Shown here: one piece after another, positions 1 through 9,217 of the stretch
How the letters are laid out: each line of letters begins with the position of its first letter
Position numbering within the stretch: the first letter of the stretch is position 1
Assembly (NCBI RefSeq): GCF_000721075.1
Contig: NZ_JOEQ01000031.1
Span: forward strand, 87,884-151,883
Direction of reading: 5' to 3'
Length of the DNA stretch: 64,000 nucleotides
Source: Streptosporangium amethystogenes
GTDB taxonomy: Bacteria; Actinomycetota; Actinomycetes; Streptosporangiales; Streptosporangiaceae
Program-made: the position numbers and the translations under genes
The notes under the pieces: model-generated
Databases searched by the model: none
The model's input: the letters and a program-made list of their open reading frames with translations, nothing else
Told to the model about the DNA's origin: nothing

Positions 1-46
1 CCCGAGCCCGCGAGGCCGGGGGCGCGTCTCGCGGCGAGGCGGGCTC

Positions 47-2629
47 GTGGACACTGGACGGATGCGTTCCGACTGGTCCGACCTGCCCGTCCGCCATGCC
101 CTGCCCGAGTTGCTCGCGGCGCTGGGTGAGCGGGGCGTCGCCGTGCTCACCGCGCCCCCGGGCACCGGCAAGACCACGCTCGTCCCGCTCGCGCTGGCCG
201 GGCTCCTCGACGGCCCGGCGCCGAAGCGGGTGATCGTGGCCGAGCCGAGACGGATGGCGGTACGGGCGGCGGCCAGGCGGATGGCATGGCTGCTGGAGTC
301 GGAGGTGGGCGCGGAGATCGGGTTCTCCGTCCGCGGCGAGCGCAGGGCCGGTGCCAGGACGGTCGTCGAGGTCGTCACCACGGGGGTCCTCCTGCAGCGG
401 CTCCAGCGCGACCCCGACCTCGAAGGCGTGGACACGGTCCTGCTGGACGAGTGCCACGAGCGCCACCTGGACGCCGACACCGCGCTGGCCTTCCTCCTCG
501 ACGTCCGCGCCACGCTCCGCCCCGACCTGCGGATCGTCGCCACCTCGGCCACCGCCGACGCCGCCCCCTGGGCCCGCCTCCTCGGCTCGGGCGACCCCGC
601 GCCGATCGTGCACGCGTCCGGCATCGCATATCCCGTCACGCCCGTCTGGGTCCCGCCCTCGGGGAACGCCGCACCGCCCCACGGCATGCGGGTGGACCCG
701 GCGTTCCTGGCCCATGTCGCAGCCGTCGTACGGCGCGCGCTGGCCGAGCACGAGGGGGACGTGCTCTGCTTCCTGCCGGGCGTCGGCGAGATCGGCCGGG
801 TGGCCGCGATGCTTCCCGGCGTCGACGTCCTCCAGGTGCACGGCCAGGCCCCGGCCCGGGTTCAGGACGCGGTCCTCTCCCCGGGCGAGGGGCGCAGGGT
901 GGTTCTCGCCACCTCGGTCGCCGAGTCGAGCCTGACCGTGCCCGGTGTACGGGTGGTGGTCGACTCCGGCCTGGCCAGGGAGCCCCGTACCGACCACGCC
1001 CGCGGTCTCGGCTCGCTCACCACGGTCCGCGCGTCCCGGGCCTCGGCCACCCAGCGGGCGGGGCGGGCGGGCCGCGAGGCACCGGGCGTGGTCTATCGCT
1101 GCTGGTCACGGGCCGAGCACGAGCGGCTGCCCGAGCACGCGCGGCCCGAGATCGCGCTCGCCGACCTGACCGGCTTCGCCCTCCAGGCCGCCTGCTGGGG
1201 CGACCCCGCCGCCACCGGCCTGGCCCTGCTCGACCCGCCCCCAGCCGCCGCGATGGACGCCGCCCGCCGTACCCTGCACGCGCTGGGCGCGCTGGACTCC
1301 CCTGACACGCAGCCTCTCGCCGTGGGCCGGGTGACCGAGCGGGGACGGCGGATGGCCGGGGCCGGGGTCCACCCGCGCCTGGCGCGGGCCCTGATCGATG
1401 CCGGAACCGACCCTCTGGCCGGCACCGGGGGTAACGCGAGGTCCCGGGTCGCCGAGGTCGTGGCGCTGCTGTCGGAGCAGTTGCCCAGGGACGCGGGTGA
1501 CGACCTGGTGGCGGTCTGGCGCTCCGCGCGCCGGGGCGGGGACGGCTTCTCCGCCCGGTGGCGCCAGGAGGCCGGGCGCCTGGCTCGCGCCGTCCCCGGC
1601 CCCGACCGGCGTCAGGGGCGACCGCCGGCCGGCGACCTCACGCCCCGGGGCGGCAGGACCGCCTGGGACGACGACGCCCTGGCCGGGATCGTGGTGGCGC
1701 TGGCCTATCCCGAGCGGGTGGCGCGGCGCCGGGGCGGGTCGTACCTGATGGCCTCGGGAACGGCCGCCGAGTTGCCACGCGGGTCGCGGCTGGGGACGGC
1801 GGAGTGGCTGGCCATCGCGGTCGCGGACCGGCCCGCCGGGGCGGCGTCCGCCCGGATCAGGCAGGCGGTGGTGATCGACGAGGAGATCGCCAGGCTCGCC
1901 GCGGCTCCCCTGTACGACTCCGGCGAGGAGATCATCTGGCGCGTACCGCCGGGCGGGCGGCGTGGCGACGTGTCGGCTCGCCGGGTGGAGCGGCTGGGCG
2001 CGATCGAGCTGGCCGACAGCGCGCTCCGCAGCGCCGACGTACGACCCGCCGTCCTGGAGGGTCTGCGCGCCGAGGGCCTGTCGGTCCTGCGCTGGACACC
2101 CGAGGCCGTGGCCCTGCGCGAGCGCCTGGCCTTCTGCCGGCGCACGCTCGGCGACCCCTGGCCCGCGACGGACGACGACGCGCTGATCGAGGCGGCCGAC
2201 CGCTGGCTGGAACCCGAGCTGTCGCGGGCCCGTCGCCGATCCGACCTGGAGCGCCTCGACGTGGTCTCCGCGCTGCACCGCCTGGTCCCGTGGCACGCCC
2301 GGCTGGCGGAGACTGCCCCGGAACGGGTCGAGGTGCCGAGCGGGTCAAGGATCAGGATCGACTACTCGGGCGAGCAGCCGGTACTGGCGGCCAAGCTGCA
2401 GGAGCTGTTCGGCTGGGCCGAGACCCCGCGTGTCGCGGGAGTCCCGCTGGTGATCCACCTGCTCTCCCCCGCGGGCCGTCCGGCCGCGGTCACCGCCGAT
2501 CTGGCCTCGTTCTGGCGCGAGGGCTACCGCGCGGTCCGCGCCGAGCTCCGCGGCCGCTATCCCCGGCACCCCTGGCCGGACGACCCCATGTCGGCCACCG
2601 CCACCCGCCGCACCAACCCGCGACGCTGA
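47..2629 (+). CDS. hrpB: ATP-dependent helicase HrpB
   Basis: DEAH/RHA-type helicase of the HrpB family, 860 aa, close to the usual length. Seen: Walker A APPGTGKTT near residues 36-44, DECH box near 134-137, SAT motif near 166-168, and motif VI QRAGRAGR near 335, followed by the HA2/helicase-associated region and the HrpB C-terminal domain. It should hydrolyse ATP and remodel RNA; the cellular role of HrpB is poorly defined. The GTG at 47 has a GAGG 7 bases upstream and is preferred; the ATG at 62 is the alternative. The gene stands alone, with about 165 bp of featureless sequence before the next operator. Confidence 0.93.
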   Translation: MDTGRMRSDWSDLPVRHALPELLAALGERGVAVLTAPPGTGKTTLVPLALAGLLDGPAPKRVIVAEPRRMAVRAAARRMAWLLESEVGAEIGFSVRGERRAGARTVVEVVTTGVLLQRLQRDPDLEGVDTVLLDECHERHLDADTALAFLLDVRATLRPDLRIVATSATADAAPWARLLGSGDPAPIVHASGIAYPVTPVWVPPSGNAAPPHGMRVDPAFLAHVAAVVRRALAEHEGDVLCFLPGVGEIGRVAAMLPGVDVLQVHGQAPARVQDAVLSPGEGRRVVLATSVAESSLTVPGVRVVVDSGLAREPRTDHARGLGSLTTVRASRASATQRAGRAGREAPGVVYRCWSRAEHERLPEHARPEIALADLTGFALQAACWGDPAATGLALLDPPPAAAMDAARRTLHALGALDSPDTQPLAVGRVTERGRRMAGAGVHPRLARALIDAGTDPLAGTGGNARSRVAEVVALLSEQLPRDAGDDLVAVWRSARRGGDGFSARWRQEAGRLARAVPGPDRRQGRPPAGDLTPRGGRTAWDDDALAGIVVALAYPERVARRRGGSYLMASGTAAELPRGSRLGTAEWLAIAVADRPAGAASARIRQAVVIDEEIARLAAAPLYDSGEEIIWRVPPGGRRGDVSARRVERLGAIELADSALRSADVRPAVLEGLRAEGLSVLRWTPEAVALRERLAFCRRTLGDPWPATDDDALIEAADRWLEPELSRARRRSDLERLDVVSALHRLVPWHARLAETAPERVEVPSGSRIRIDYSGEQPVLAAKLQELFGWAETPRVAGVPLVIHLLSPAGRPAAVTADLASFWREGYRAVRAELRGRYPRHPWPDDPMSATATRRTNPRR

Positions 2630-2795
2630 CACGGCGCCGACTCCGGGCGCTCACCTCCCCTGCCGATCCGGGAGCCACGCCCGGCACACGCCTCCTCACC
2701 TCCCGTACCGGCCGGGCGATCGTGCCCGGCGCTCCCGGCGACGGGGCCGGAAACCGCACCGCATCCGACGACCGGCGCGCGGCCGGCCTTCGTCA

Positions 2796-2823
2796 GCTAT
2801 CGTAGTGATATCACTTCGATAGC
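2796..2823. promoter_or_regulatory. 28-bp near-perfect palindrome upstream of SPFH-RHH pair
   Basis: The two 14-base arms are perfectly complementary except for one T-T pair (2803/2816); the centre is GATATC at 2807-2812. It sits directly upstream of the ribosome binding site (AAAGG, 2824-2828) of the SPFH gene. A palindrome in this position is most simply an operator. The ribbon-helix-helix protein encoded second in the same operon is the obvious candidate ligand, because such proteins bind palindromic sites as dimers of dimers. That assignment is inference. Confidence 0.75.
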
Positions 2824-2836
2824 AAAGGTGGCGCAC

Positions 2837-3688
2837 ATGGAACGACGTGCTTTCCGGATGAGCGGGTTCGGCGTCCTGGTCGGGCTCCTGGCGCTCGGGG
2901 CCGTCCTGGCCTGGGCCGGGTGGACGGCGGGGGAAACGGGGCTGATCGCCGCGGCGATCGGGTGGGGAATCGTCGCGATGGTCATGGCCACCGGGTTCAC
3001 AGTGATCAACCCGAACGAGGCGAAGGTCGTGCAGTTCTTCGGCCGCTACATCGGAACGGTGAACCAGGCCGGGTTCCAGTGGGTGCTGCCGTTCACCAGC
3101 AAGGCGCGCGTCACCCTCCGGGTGCGCAACTTCGAGACGGCCAAGCTCAAGGTGAACGACGCCGACGGCAACCCCGTGGAGATCGCCGCCGTCGTCGTCT
3201 ACAAGGTCGCCGACACCGCCAAGGCGACGTTCTCCGTGGACGACTACGAGCAGTACGTGGCGATCCAGTCCGAGGCCGCCGTCAGGCACCTGGCCACCAG
3301 CCACCCGTACGACGCCCACGAGGAGGGCCGCACCAGCCTGCGCGACGGCGTCGAGGTGGCCGCCGAACTCACCACCGAGCTGAGCGACCGCACCCAGCTC
3401 GCCGGGGTGGAGGTGCTGGAGGCGCGGATCACCCACCTCGCCTACGCTCCGGAGATCGCCCAGGCGATGCTGGTCCGGCAGCAGGCCGCCCAGGTGGTCG
3501 CGGCGCGCACCCACATCGTCGCCGGCGCGGTCGGCATGGTTCAGCTCGCGCTGACCAAACTGCGGGAGGATGAGGTGGTGGAACTCGACGAGGAGCGCAA
3601 GGCGCAGATGGTCTCCAACCTGCTGGTCGTCCTCTGCGGTGACAAGGCGACGCAGCCGGTGGTCAACGCCGGCAGCCTCTATGGCTGA
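2837..3688 (+). CDS. SPFH/band 7 (stomatin-like) membrane protein
   Basis: About 283 aa. Two N-terminal hydrophobic segments (roughly residues 6-24 and 31-48) precede a band 7/PHB domain that begins around INPNEAKVVQFFGRYIGTV and runs through the TLRVRNFET, VVVYKV and AAVRHLA regions, then a short helical tail. SPFH proteins oligomerise on membranes and scaffold microdomains or membrane-stress complexes; the partner here is unknown. The ATG at 2837 is chosen over the GTG at 2828 because AAAGG at 2824-2828 has correct spacing to it. Its stop overlaps the start of the downstream RHH gene, so the two are translationally coupled. Confidence 0.88.
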   Translation: MERRAFRMSGFGVLVGLLALGAVLAWAGWTAGETGLIAAAIGWGIVAMVMATGFTVINPNEAKVVQFFGRYIGTVNQAGFQWVLPFTSKARVTLRVRNFETAKLKVNDADGNPVEIAAVVVYKVADTAKATFSVDDYEQYVAIQSEAAVRHLATSHPYDAHEEGRTSLRDGVEVAAELTTELSDRTQLAGVEVLEARITHLAYAPEIAQAMLVRQQAAQVVAARTHIVAGAVGMVQLALTKLREDEVVELDEERKAQMVSNLLVVLCGDKATQPVVNAGSLYG

Positions 3689-3878
3689 GCGCAAGAAGAT
3701 CCTGCTGAGGCTCGACCCGGCCGTCTACGAGGTGATCGCCAAATGGGCGGCCGACGACCTGCGAAGTGTCAACGCCCAACTGGAGTACGCACTCCGCCTG
3801 GCGCTCAGGGCGGCGGGTCGCGAGCCCCGGCGGGGCGAGCGGAATAACACCGATGAGCCGGACAAGTCATCTGATTGA
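3681..3878 (+). CDS. Small ribbon-helix-helix (Arc/CopG-like) protein
   Basis: 65 aa. The N-terminus KKILLRLDPAVYEVIAKWAADDLRSVNAQLEYALRLAL, read in pieces, matches the ribbon-helix-helix fold: a basic beta strand (ILLRLDP) followed by two helices (VYEVIAKWAADD and SVNAQLEYALRLAL). The C-terminus is charged and probably disordered. The ATG lies 8 bp inside the end of the SPFH gene. RHH proteins are usually repressors or antitoxins; no toxin-like partner is visible, and the coupled partner is a membrane scaffold. It may autoregulate through the palindrome at 2796-2823. Function is inferred from fold and context only. Confidence 0.75.
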   Translation: MAERKKILLRLDPAVYEVIAKWAADDLRSVNAQLEYALRLALRAAGREPRRGERNNTDEPDKSSD

Positions 3879-3925
3879 GACGTGGGACGCTTCCCCTGGC
3901 GGACTCGCCGGACCAAACTCGGTTC

Positions 3926-5332
3926 ATGTCGTGGGTGGGAAGTTCCGCAGTGGAGATCGCGGAGGCCGTGCGACGGGGGAAGGTCACCGCGCCCATGGTC
4001 GTCGAGGAGCACCTCGACGCCATCGCCGAGCGTGACGGGCGCGTCGGGGCGTTCCGCACGGTCCTCGCCGAACGGGCGCTGGCCGAGGCGCGAGCACTAC
4101 AGAAGCGGGCGGACCTGTCCGGGCTGCCGCTCGCCGGGGTGCCGATCGCGATCAAGGACAATGTGCCGATCAGGGGCGAGGCGTCCCGCAACGGTTCCGC
4201 GGCGACGCCGGACACGCCCGCGGACGAGGACCATCCCGTGGTGGCCAGGCTCAGGGCCGCGGGTGCGGTGGTCGTCGGCGTCACCAACGTGCCGGAGCTC
4301 TGCCTGGCCGGATTCTCCGACAGCGTGTACGGCGTGACGCGCAACCCGTGGGACCTGGGGCGCACCCCCGGCGGGTCGTCAGGCGGAAGCGCGGCGGCCG
4401 TGGCGGCGGGCATGGTCCCGCTGGCCCACGGCAACGACGGGCTGGGCTCGCTGCGCATCCCGGCCGCCTGCTGCGGCCTGGTCTCGATCAAGCCGGGTCA
4501 CGGGGTGGTCCCGCCGCCCGAGCACGACTGGTACGGGATGTCGGAGAACGGCCCGCTGGCCACCACCGTGGCCGATCTCGCCCTGGCCCTGGCCGTGATG
4601 GCGGATGACATGTCACTGGCGACGCCCGGCGAGAGCGAGGCACTCGGCGTGGACAGCGCCATCGACGACTACCCGGGCGGGCTGACCCTGTCGGAACCGC
4701 TGAGACTGCGGATCGCGGTCGCGCCAATGCCGCTGCCCTCCGGGCTCTCGGTGGACGCCGAGTTCCAGCGGGCGGTGACCGGGGCGGCGGAGGTCCTGGG
4801 CGCCGCGGGGCACACCGTGGTGGAGCACACCCGGCGAATGCCCTTCGAGGTCGGTGCGGCCGCCGTCGCCACCTGGTTCGCCTGCGCCAGGGGCGACGTG
4901 GACGGCCTCGACCCGCGCGGCCTCGAACGGCGTACCAGGTCCCTGGCGAGGGCCGGACGGCTGCTCGCCAGGTTCGGGGCGGACGGCACGGCGGGCCGTG
5001 AGCGCTGGCGCGCGTACGGCGCCGACCAGTGGTTCGGCAACGCCGACGTGCTCGTCACGCCGACGCTCGCCGCCCTGCCACCGGCCGCCGAGCGCTGGGG
5101 CCGGCGCGGACTCCTGGCGAACGTCCGCGTCAACCTGACGTACGCGCCCGCCACCGCGGCCTGGAACATGGCCGGCTGGCCCGCCATGACCGTCCCGTAC
5201 GGCCGGCACTCCAGCGGCATGCCGATCGGCGTCCAGCTCGTCGCCGCCCCGGGAGGCGAGGCGCAGCTCCTGGCCCTGGCCGGCCAGCTGGAGACCGCCC
5301 GCCCCTGGACCCGCCACGCCCTGCCCGCCTGA
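3926..5332 (+). CDS. Amidase (amidase signature family)
   Basis: 468 aa amidase-signature hydrolase. The Ser-cisSer-Lys triad is visible: Lys77 in AIKDNV, cis-Ser151 in GGSSGGS, and nucleophile Ser175 in GSLRIPA. The 24-residue spacing between the serines is the same as in fatty-acid amide hydrolase. It hydrolyses a carboxamide, but the substrate cannot be told from sequence. The glycine normally before GS in the nucleophile motif is Leu here (GLGSLR), a small deviation. GatCAB-specific neighbours are absent, so it is probably a stand-alone catabolic or detoxifying amidase. An in-frame ATG at 3926 is preferred over the upstream GTG at 3875, where the reading frame codes for atypical sequence. 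Confidence 0.88.
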   Translation: MSWVGSSAVEIAEAVRRGKVTAPMVVEEHLDAIAERDGRVGAFRTVLAERALAEARALQKRADLSGLPLAGVPIAIKDNVPIRGEASRNGSAATPDTPADEDHPVVARLRAAGAVVVGVTNVPELCLAGFSDSVYGVTRNPWDLGRTPGGSSGGSAAAVAAGMVPLAHGNDGLGSLRIPAACCGLVSIKPGHGVVPPPEHDWYGMSENGPLATTVADLALALAVMADDMSLATPGESEALGVDSAIDDYPGGLTLSEPLRLRIAVAPMPLPSGLSVDAEFQRAVTGAAEVLGAAGHTVVEHTRRMPFEVGAAAVATWFACARGDVDGLDPRGLERRTRSLARAGRLLARFGADGTAGRERWRAYGADQWFGNADVLVTPTLAALPPAAERWGRRGLLANVRVNLTYAPATAAWNMAGWPAMTVPYGRHSSGMPIGVQLVAAPGGEAQLLALAGQLETARPWTRHALPA

Positions 5333-5386
5333 TCGTCTTTCTGTCCGGCCGCGGCCGTCCGGCCGCCGCTCACCGGCGCGGCGCCG

Positions 5387-5422
5387 GGGCCGCCCGCGCG
5401 GGTGACCCCGCGCGGGCGGCCC
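5387..5422. terminator. 16-bp perfect stem-loop between convergent genes
   Basis: GC-only arms of 16 bases (5387-5402 and 5407-5422) with a TGAC loop. It lies between the amidase stop and the convergent aldehyde dehydrogenase-like gene, so it probably terminates both transcripts. There is no U-tract, as is usual for actinobacterial terminators. Confidence 0.75.
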
Positions 5423-5429
5423 GTACGGG

Positions 5430-6374
5430 TCAGACGCCGGTGGGGTGCCAGACCGTCTTCGTCTCCAGGAAGGCGGTCATCCGCCCGGTGCCCGGGTCGG
5501 CGAACCAGTCGGTCTCGGCGGGACGGAGGACCCGCTTGAGGTTCTCCGCCGCCGCCTGCTCGCACGCGACCGCCACGGCCCCGTCGGTGACCCCGGCCAG
5601 GTCGAGGGCGTTGACGTCCATGTGCGCGGCCAGATGGGGGGCGATCTCGGCGACGGAGCCGGTGAGGATGTTGACCACCCCACCGGGCAGGTCCGAGGTG
5701 GCGAGCACCTCGGCCAGGGTGATCGCGGGCAGCGGGGCGCGCTCGCTCGCGATCACCACGCAGGTGTTGCCGGTGACGATCACCGGAGCGATCACCGAGA
5801 CGAGCCCGAGCAGCGGCTTGTCGGGGGCGACCACCGCGACCACACCGGTCGGCTCCGGCGAGGAGATGTTGAAGTAGGGACCGGCGACGGGGTTGGCGGA
5901 CCCGGCGACCGCGGCGATCTTGTCGGACCATCCGGCGTACCAGACCAGCCGGTCGACGCTCGCGTCCACGACCTCCCGCGCGTTCTTCGTCCCGGACTCG
6001 GCCAGCTCGGCGATGAACTGAGCCCGGCGGCTCTCCAGCATCTCGGCGACGCGGTAGAGAACCTGTCCCCGGTTGTAGGCGGTGGCACCCGACCAGCCGC
6101 CGAAGGCCTTGCGCGCGGCCGTCACCGCGTCGCGGGCGTCCTTGCGGGAGGCCTTGGCGGCGTTGGCGAGGAAGTCGCCGCTGGAGGAGGTCACCGGGTA
6201 GGACCTTCCGCTCTCGGAGCGCGGGAACGCCCCGCCGATGTACAGCTTGTACGTCTTGCGCACGGCGAGCCGCGCGGGCCGGCGTCCGTCCCCGGGGCCC
6301 GGGGCCTGCTCAGTGACCTGCTCAGTGACCTGCTTGGTCGCCCGCGCCCGGCCCGGCTTCTCCGCCTTACTCAT
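5430..6374 (-). CDS. Truncated aldehyde dehydrogenase-like protein, no catalytic Cys
   Basis: 314 aa; full-length aldehyde dehydrogenases are about 480. Residues from about 40 onward align by eye with the NAD-binding half of the neighbour at 6557-7984 (VTAARKAFGGWS, YAGWSDKI, PDKPLLGL, DLPGGVVNILTG). The ELGGK glutamate motif and the GQxC catalytic-cysteine segment are missing, and the C-terminus diverges. The N-terminus has a Lys/Arg-rich leader with a VTEQ VTEQ duplication. It cannot be a normal dehydrogenase; a non-catalytic partner of the full enzyme is possible. The same order (deoC, full enzyme, short paralogue) is known from other actinobacteria, so it looks like a conserved gene and not a fresh pseudogene. 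Confidence 0.8.
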   Translation of the reverse strand: MSKAEKPGRARATKQVTEQVTEQAPGPGDGRRPARLAVRKTYKLYIGGAFPRSESGRSYPVTSSSGDFLANAAKASRKDARDAVTAARKAFGGWSGATAYNRGQVLYRVAEMLESRRAQFIAELAESGTKNAREVVDASVDRLVWYAGWSDKIAAVAGSANPVAGPYFNISSPEPTGVVAVVAPDKPLLGLVSVIAPVIVTGNTCVVIASERAPLPAITLAEVLATSDLPGGVVNILTGSVAEIAPHLAAHMDVNALDLAGVTDGAVAVACEQAAAENLKRVLRPAETDWFADPGTGRMTAFLETKTVWHPTGV

Positions 6375-6556
6375 TTCCCAGCCCTCTCCACGAGCTCTCC
6401 TGCTGCGCCAGCCGGGCCGGCACGAAGACCTGACCGCAACGGCTCACGCCGCACCGGTGGGCGAACCAGCCACGCAGCACCGGCCGCCCGGCACGGGCGA
6501 AGCCGTGACCCCGGGTGCTCTGGGCACGGCGGCGGCGGCGCCTGAGGCGCTGATGC

Positions 6557-7984
6557 TCACACATCGAGGTACGCCTCCAGCCCGTGTCGTCCGCCCTCTC
6601 GCCCGTATCCCGACTCCTTGTAGCCGCCGAACGGCGAGGTGGGGTCGAACCGGTTGAAGGTGTTGGCCCAGACGACGCCGGCGCGGAGCCTGCTCGCCAT
6701 CCACAGGATGCGCGAACCCTTCTCCGTCCACACGCCCGCCGAGAGGCCGAACGGGGTGTTGTTGGCCTTCTCCACCGCCTCGGCCGGGGTGCGGAAGGTC
6801 AGCACGGACAGCACGGGACCGAAGACCTCCTCGCGGGCGATCCGGTGTGACTGGGCGACACCGGTGAAGATGGTCGGCGGGAACCAGAACCCCTTGTCGG
6901 GCAGCGAGCAGGCCGGGGACCAGCGCTCGGCGCCCTCCGCCTCCCCCAGGTCCGACAGCTCGCGGATCTTGGCGAGCTGGGCCGCGGAGTTGATCGCGCC
7001 GATGTCGGTGTTCTTGTCCAGCGGATCGCCCAGCCTGAGCGTGCCGAGCCGCCGCTTCAGCGCGTCGAGCAGTTCCGTCTCGATCGACTCCTGCACCAGC
7101 AGCCGGGAGCCCGCACAGCAGACGTGGCCCTGGTTGAAGAAGATCCCGTTGACGATGCCCTCGACCGCCTGGTCCAGCGCGGCGTCCTCGAACACGATGT
7201 TCGCGGCCTTGCCGCCGAGCTCCAGGGTGACCTTCTTACCGGAGCCCGCGACCGACCTGGCGATCCGGCGGCCGACCTCGGTGGAGCCTGTGAAGGCCAC
7301 CTTGTCGACGTCCGGGTGGTCGACCAGGGCGGCGCCGGTCTGTCCGGCACCGGTCACGATGTTGACCACGCCGGGCGGCAGGTCGGCCTGCGCGCAGATC
7401 TCCGCGAACAGCAGCGCGGTCAGCGGGGTGGTCTCGGCGGGCTTGAGGACCACGGTGTTACCGCAGGCCAGGGCAGGGGCGATCTTCCAGGCGAGCATGA
7501 GCAGCGGGAAGTTCCACGGGATGACCTGGCCGGCCACCCCGAGCGGGCGCGGGCTGGGGCCGTATCCGGCGTATCCCAGCTTGTCCGCCCAGCCTGCGTA
7601 GTAGAAGAAGTGGGCCGCCACCAGGGGCAGGTCCACGTCGCGGGACTCGCGGATGGGCTTGCCGTTGTCCAGGGACTCCAGCACGGCCAGCTCGCGCGAG
7701 CGCTCCTGGATGATCCGCGCGATCCTGAAGAGGTACTTGGCCCTTTCCGAGCCGGGCAGCGCCGACCAGACGCCGAACGCCTTGCGGGCGGCCGAGACCG
7801 CCCGATCGACATCGGCCTCCGTCGCCCAGGCGACCTCCGCCAGGACCTCCTCGGATGCCGGGTTGACGGTCTTGTGAAGTTCCCCGCCCTGGGAGTCGAC
7901 CCACTCACCGTCGATGAACAGACCGTAGGACGGCCTGATGTCGACGACGTCACGCGACTCGGGCGCCGGTGCGTACTCAAACAT
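6557..7984 (-). CDS. Aldehyde dehydrogenase family protein
   Basis: 475 aa NAD(P)-dependent aldehyde dehydrogenase. Seen: cofactor segment VIPWNFPLLM, FTGSTEVGR, general-base motif ELGGK, and the catalytic cysteine in NQGHVCCAGSR (two adjacent Cys), then EEVFGPVLSV and the PFGGYKESGYGRE end motif. It lies 9 bp after deoC. DeoC splits deoxyribose-5-phosphate into acetaldehyde and glyceraldehyde-3-phosphate, so oxidising the acetaldehyde (or a related aldehyde) is the natural role. The exact substrate is inferred from context. Confidence 0.92.
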   Translation of the reverse strand: MFEYAPAPESRDVVDIRPSYGLFIDGEWVDSQGGELHKTVNPASEEVLAEVAWATEADVDRAVSAARKAFGVWSALPGSERAKYLFRIARIIQERSRELAVLESLDNGKPIRESRDVDLPLVAAHFFYYAGWADKLGYAGYGPSPRPLGVAGQVIPWNFPLLMLAWKIAPALACGNTVVLKPAETTPLTALLFAEICAQADLPPGVVNIVTGAGQTGAALVDHPDVDKVAFTGSTEVGRRIARSVAGSGKKVTLELGGKAANIVFEDAALDQAVEGIVNGIFFNQGHVCCAGSRLLVQESIETELLDALKRRLGTLRLGDPLDKNTDIGAINSAAQLAKIRELSDLGEAEGAERWSPACSLPDKGFWFPPTIFTGVAQSHRIAREEVFGPVLSVLTFRTPAEAVEKANNTPFGLSAGVWTEKGSRILWMASRLRAGVVWANTFNRFDPTSPFGGYKESGYGREGGRHGLEAYLDV

Positions 7985-7993
7985 GTGAACGCC

Positions 7994-8932
7994 TTAGTCG
8001 AGGGTGAAGTAGTCGGGACCCGCGTACCTGCCGGTGGCCATCTTCTGGCGCTGCATCAGCAGGTCGTTGAGGAGGGTGGAGGCGCCGAGCCGGAACCAGT
8101 CGGGGCTGAGCCAGCCCTCGCCGACGGTCTCGTTGACCAGGACGAGCATCTTGATCGCGTCCTTGGTGGTCCGGATGCCGCCCGCGGGCTTCACCCCGAC
8201 CTTCCGGCCGCTCACGGCCAGGAAGTCGCGGACCGCCTCCAGCATGATCAGCGTCACCGGAAGGGTCGCGGCGGGCTGCACCTTCCCGGTGGAGGTCTTG
8301 ATGAAGTCGCCCCCGGCCAGCATGGCCAGCCAGGACGCGCGGCGCACGTTGTCGTACGTGGACAGCTCGCCGGTCTCCAGGATCACCTTCAGGTGCGCGG
8401 CGCCGCAGGCGGCCTTGATCGCGACGATCTCCTCGAAGACCTTGACGTAGTCACCCGCGAGGAACGCGCCCCTGTCGATGACCATGTCGATCTCGTCGGC
8501 TCCGGCCGCCACCGCGAAGCCGGTGTCGGCGATCTTGACGTCGAGCGAGGAGCGTCCGCTGGGGAAGGCGGTCGCGACGCTGGCCACCTTGACACCGGTG
8601 CCCCTCAGCGCAGTCGCGGCCTCGGCGACCAGGTCGGGATAGACGCAGACCGCGGCCACCCTGGGTACCGAGGGGTCGGCCGGGTCGGGGTGCAGGGCCT
8701 TGGCGCACATCGCGCGGACCTTACCCGGGGTGTCGGCTCCCTCCAGGGTCGTCAGGTCCACCATGCCGATGGCGAGATCGATGGCCTGGGCCTTGGCGGT
8801 CGTCTTGATGGATCGGGTGGCGAGCATCGCGGCGCGCTGGTCGGCGCCCACGCGATCGACACCGGGCAGGCCGTGCAGGAAGGTTCGCAGCGTGGCGTTG
8901 GACGTGGCCACGTCCGCGAGCGAGGTAGTCAT
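7994..8932 (-). CDS. deoC: Deoxyribose-phosphate aldolase
   Basis: 312 aa, longer than the 220-260 aa of minimal DeoC because of an extended N-terminus, as in other actinobacterial members. Class I aldolase motifs: GGDFIKTSTGK with the Schiff-base lysine, and VGVKPAGGIR with the second conserved lysine; VIETG-like VILETGEL precedes. It catalyses retro-aldol cleavage of 2-deoxyribose-5-phosphate in deoxynucleoside catabolism, in the cytosol. The ATG at 8932 has GGGGAGG eight bases upstream; the GTG at 8941 overlaps that site and is rejected. It is the first gene of a three-gene leftward operon. Confidence 0.95.
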   Translation of the reverse strand: MTTSLADVATSNATLRTFLHGLPGVDRVGADQRAAMLATRSIKTTAKAQAIDLAIGMVDLTTLEGADTPGKVRAMCAKALHPDPADPSVPRVAAVCVYPDLVAEAATALRGTGVKVASVATAFPSGRSSLDVKIADTGFAVAAGADEIDMVIDRGAFLAGDYVKVFEEIVAIKAACGAAHLKVILETGELSTYDNVRRASWLAMLAGGDFIKTSTGKVQPAATLPVTLIMLEAVRDFLAVSGRKVGVKPAGGIRTTKDAIKMLVLVNETVGEGWLSPDWFRLGASTLLNDLLMQRQKMATGRYAGPDYFTLD

Positions 8933-9087
8933 AGTTGACACCTCCCCAGCATGCCCACTGGTGTGATTAGTTCCAAACTGGACCTTGCACAGCCCTCCCG
9001 TCGGTTTTCGTCAACATCCGCCGGGTCCGGGCTCTCCGGGTCATGCGGGGCCGTCGACGGAGGCGGTCGGGAACCACCCGACGTGTT

Positions 9088-9108
9088 CTAGGTAGGGCCT
9101 AGGTAGGG
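9088..9108 (+). repeat. Tandem 10-bp direct repeat in promoter region
   Basis: CTAGGTAGGG occurs twice (9088-9097 and 9099-9108), one base apart, giving an 11-bp period and a central CCTAGG. It lies about 110 bp upstream of the small gene at 9218. Repeats spaced by one helical turn suggest a regulator site, but none is identified. Confidence 0.5.
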
Positions 9109-9217
9109 GTGGGGCGTGGAGCGGCCCGGATATAGGACATCCTTCCGATGTGGGACAGGGGGCCTTAGGACGAATCTTGAGTGTGCAAGGAAAGCGCCAC
9201 ACTCAGGAAGGAACCCC

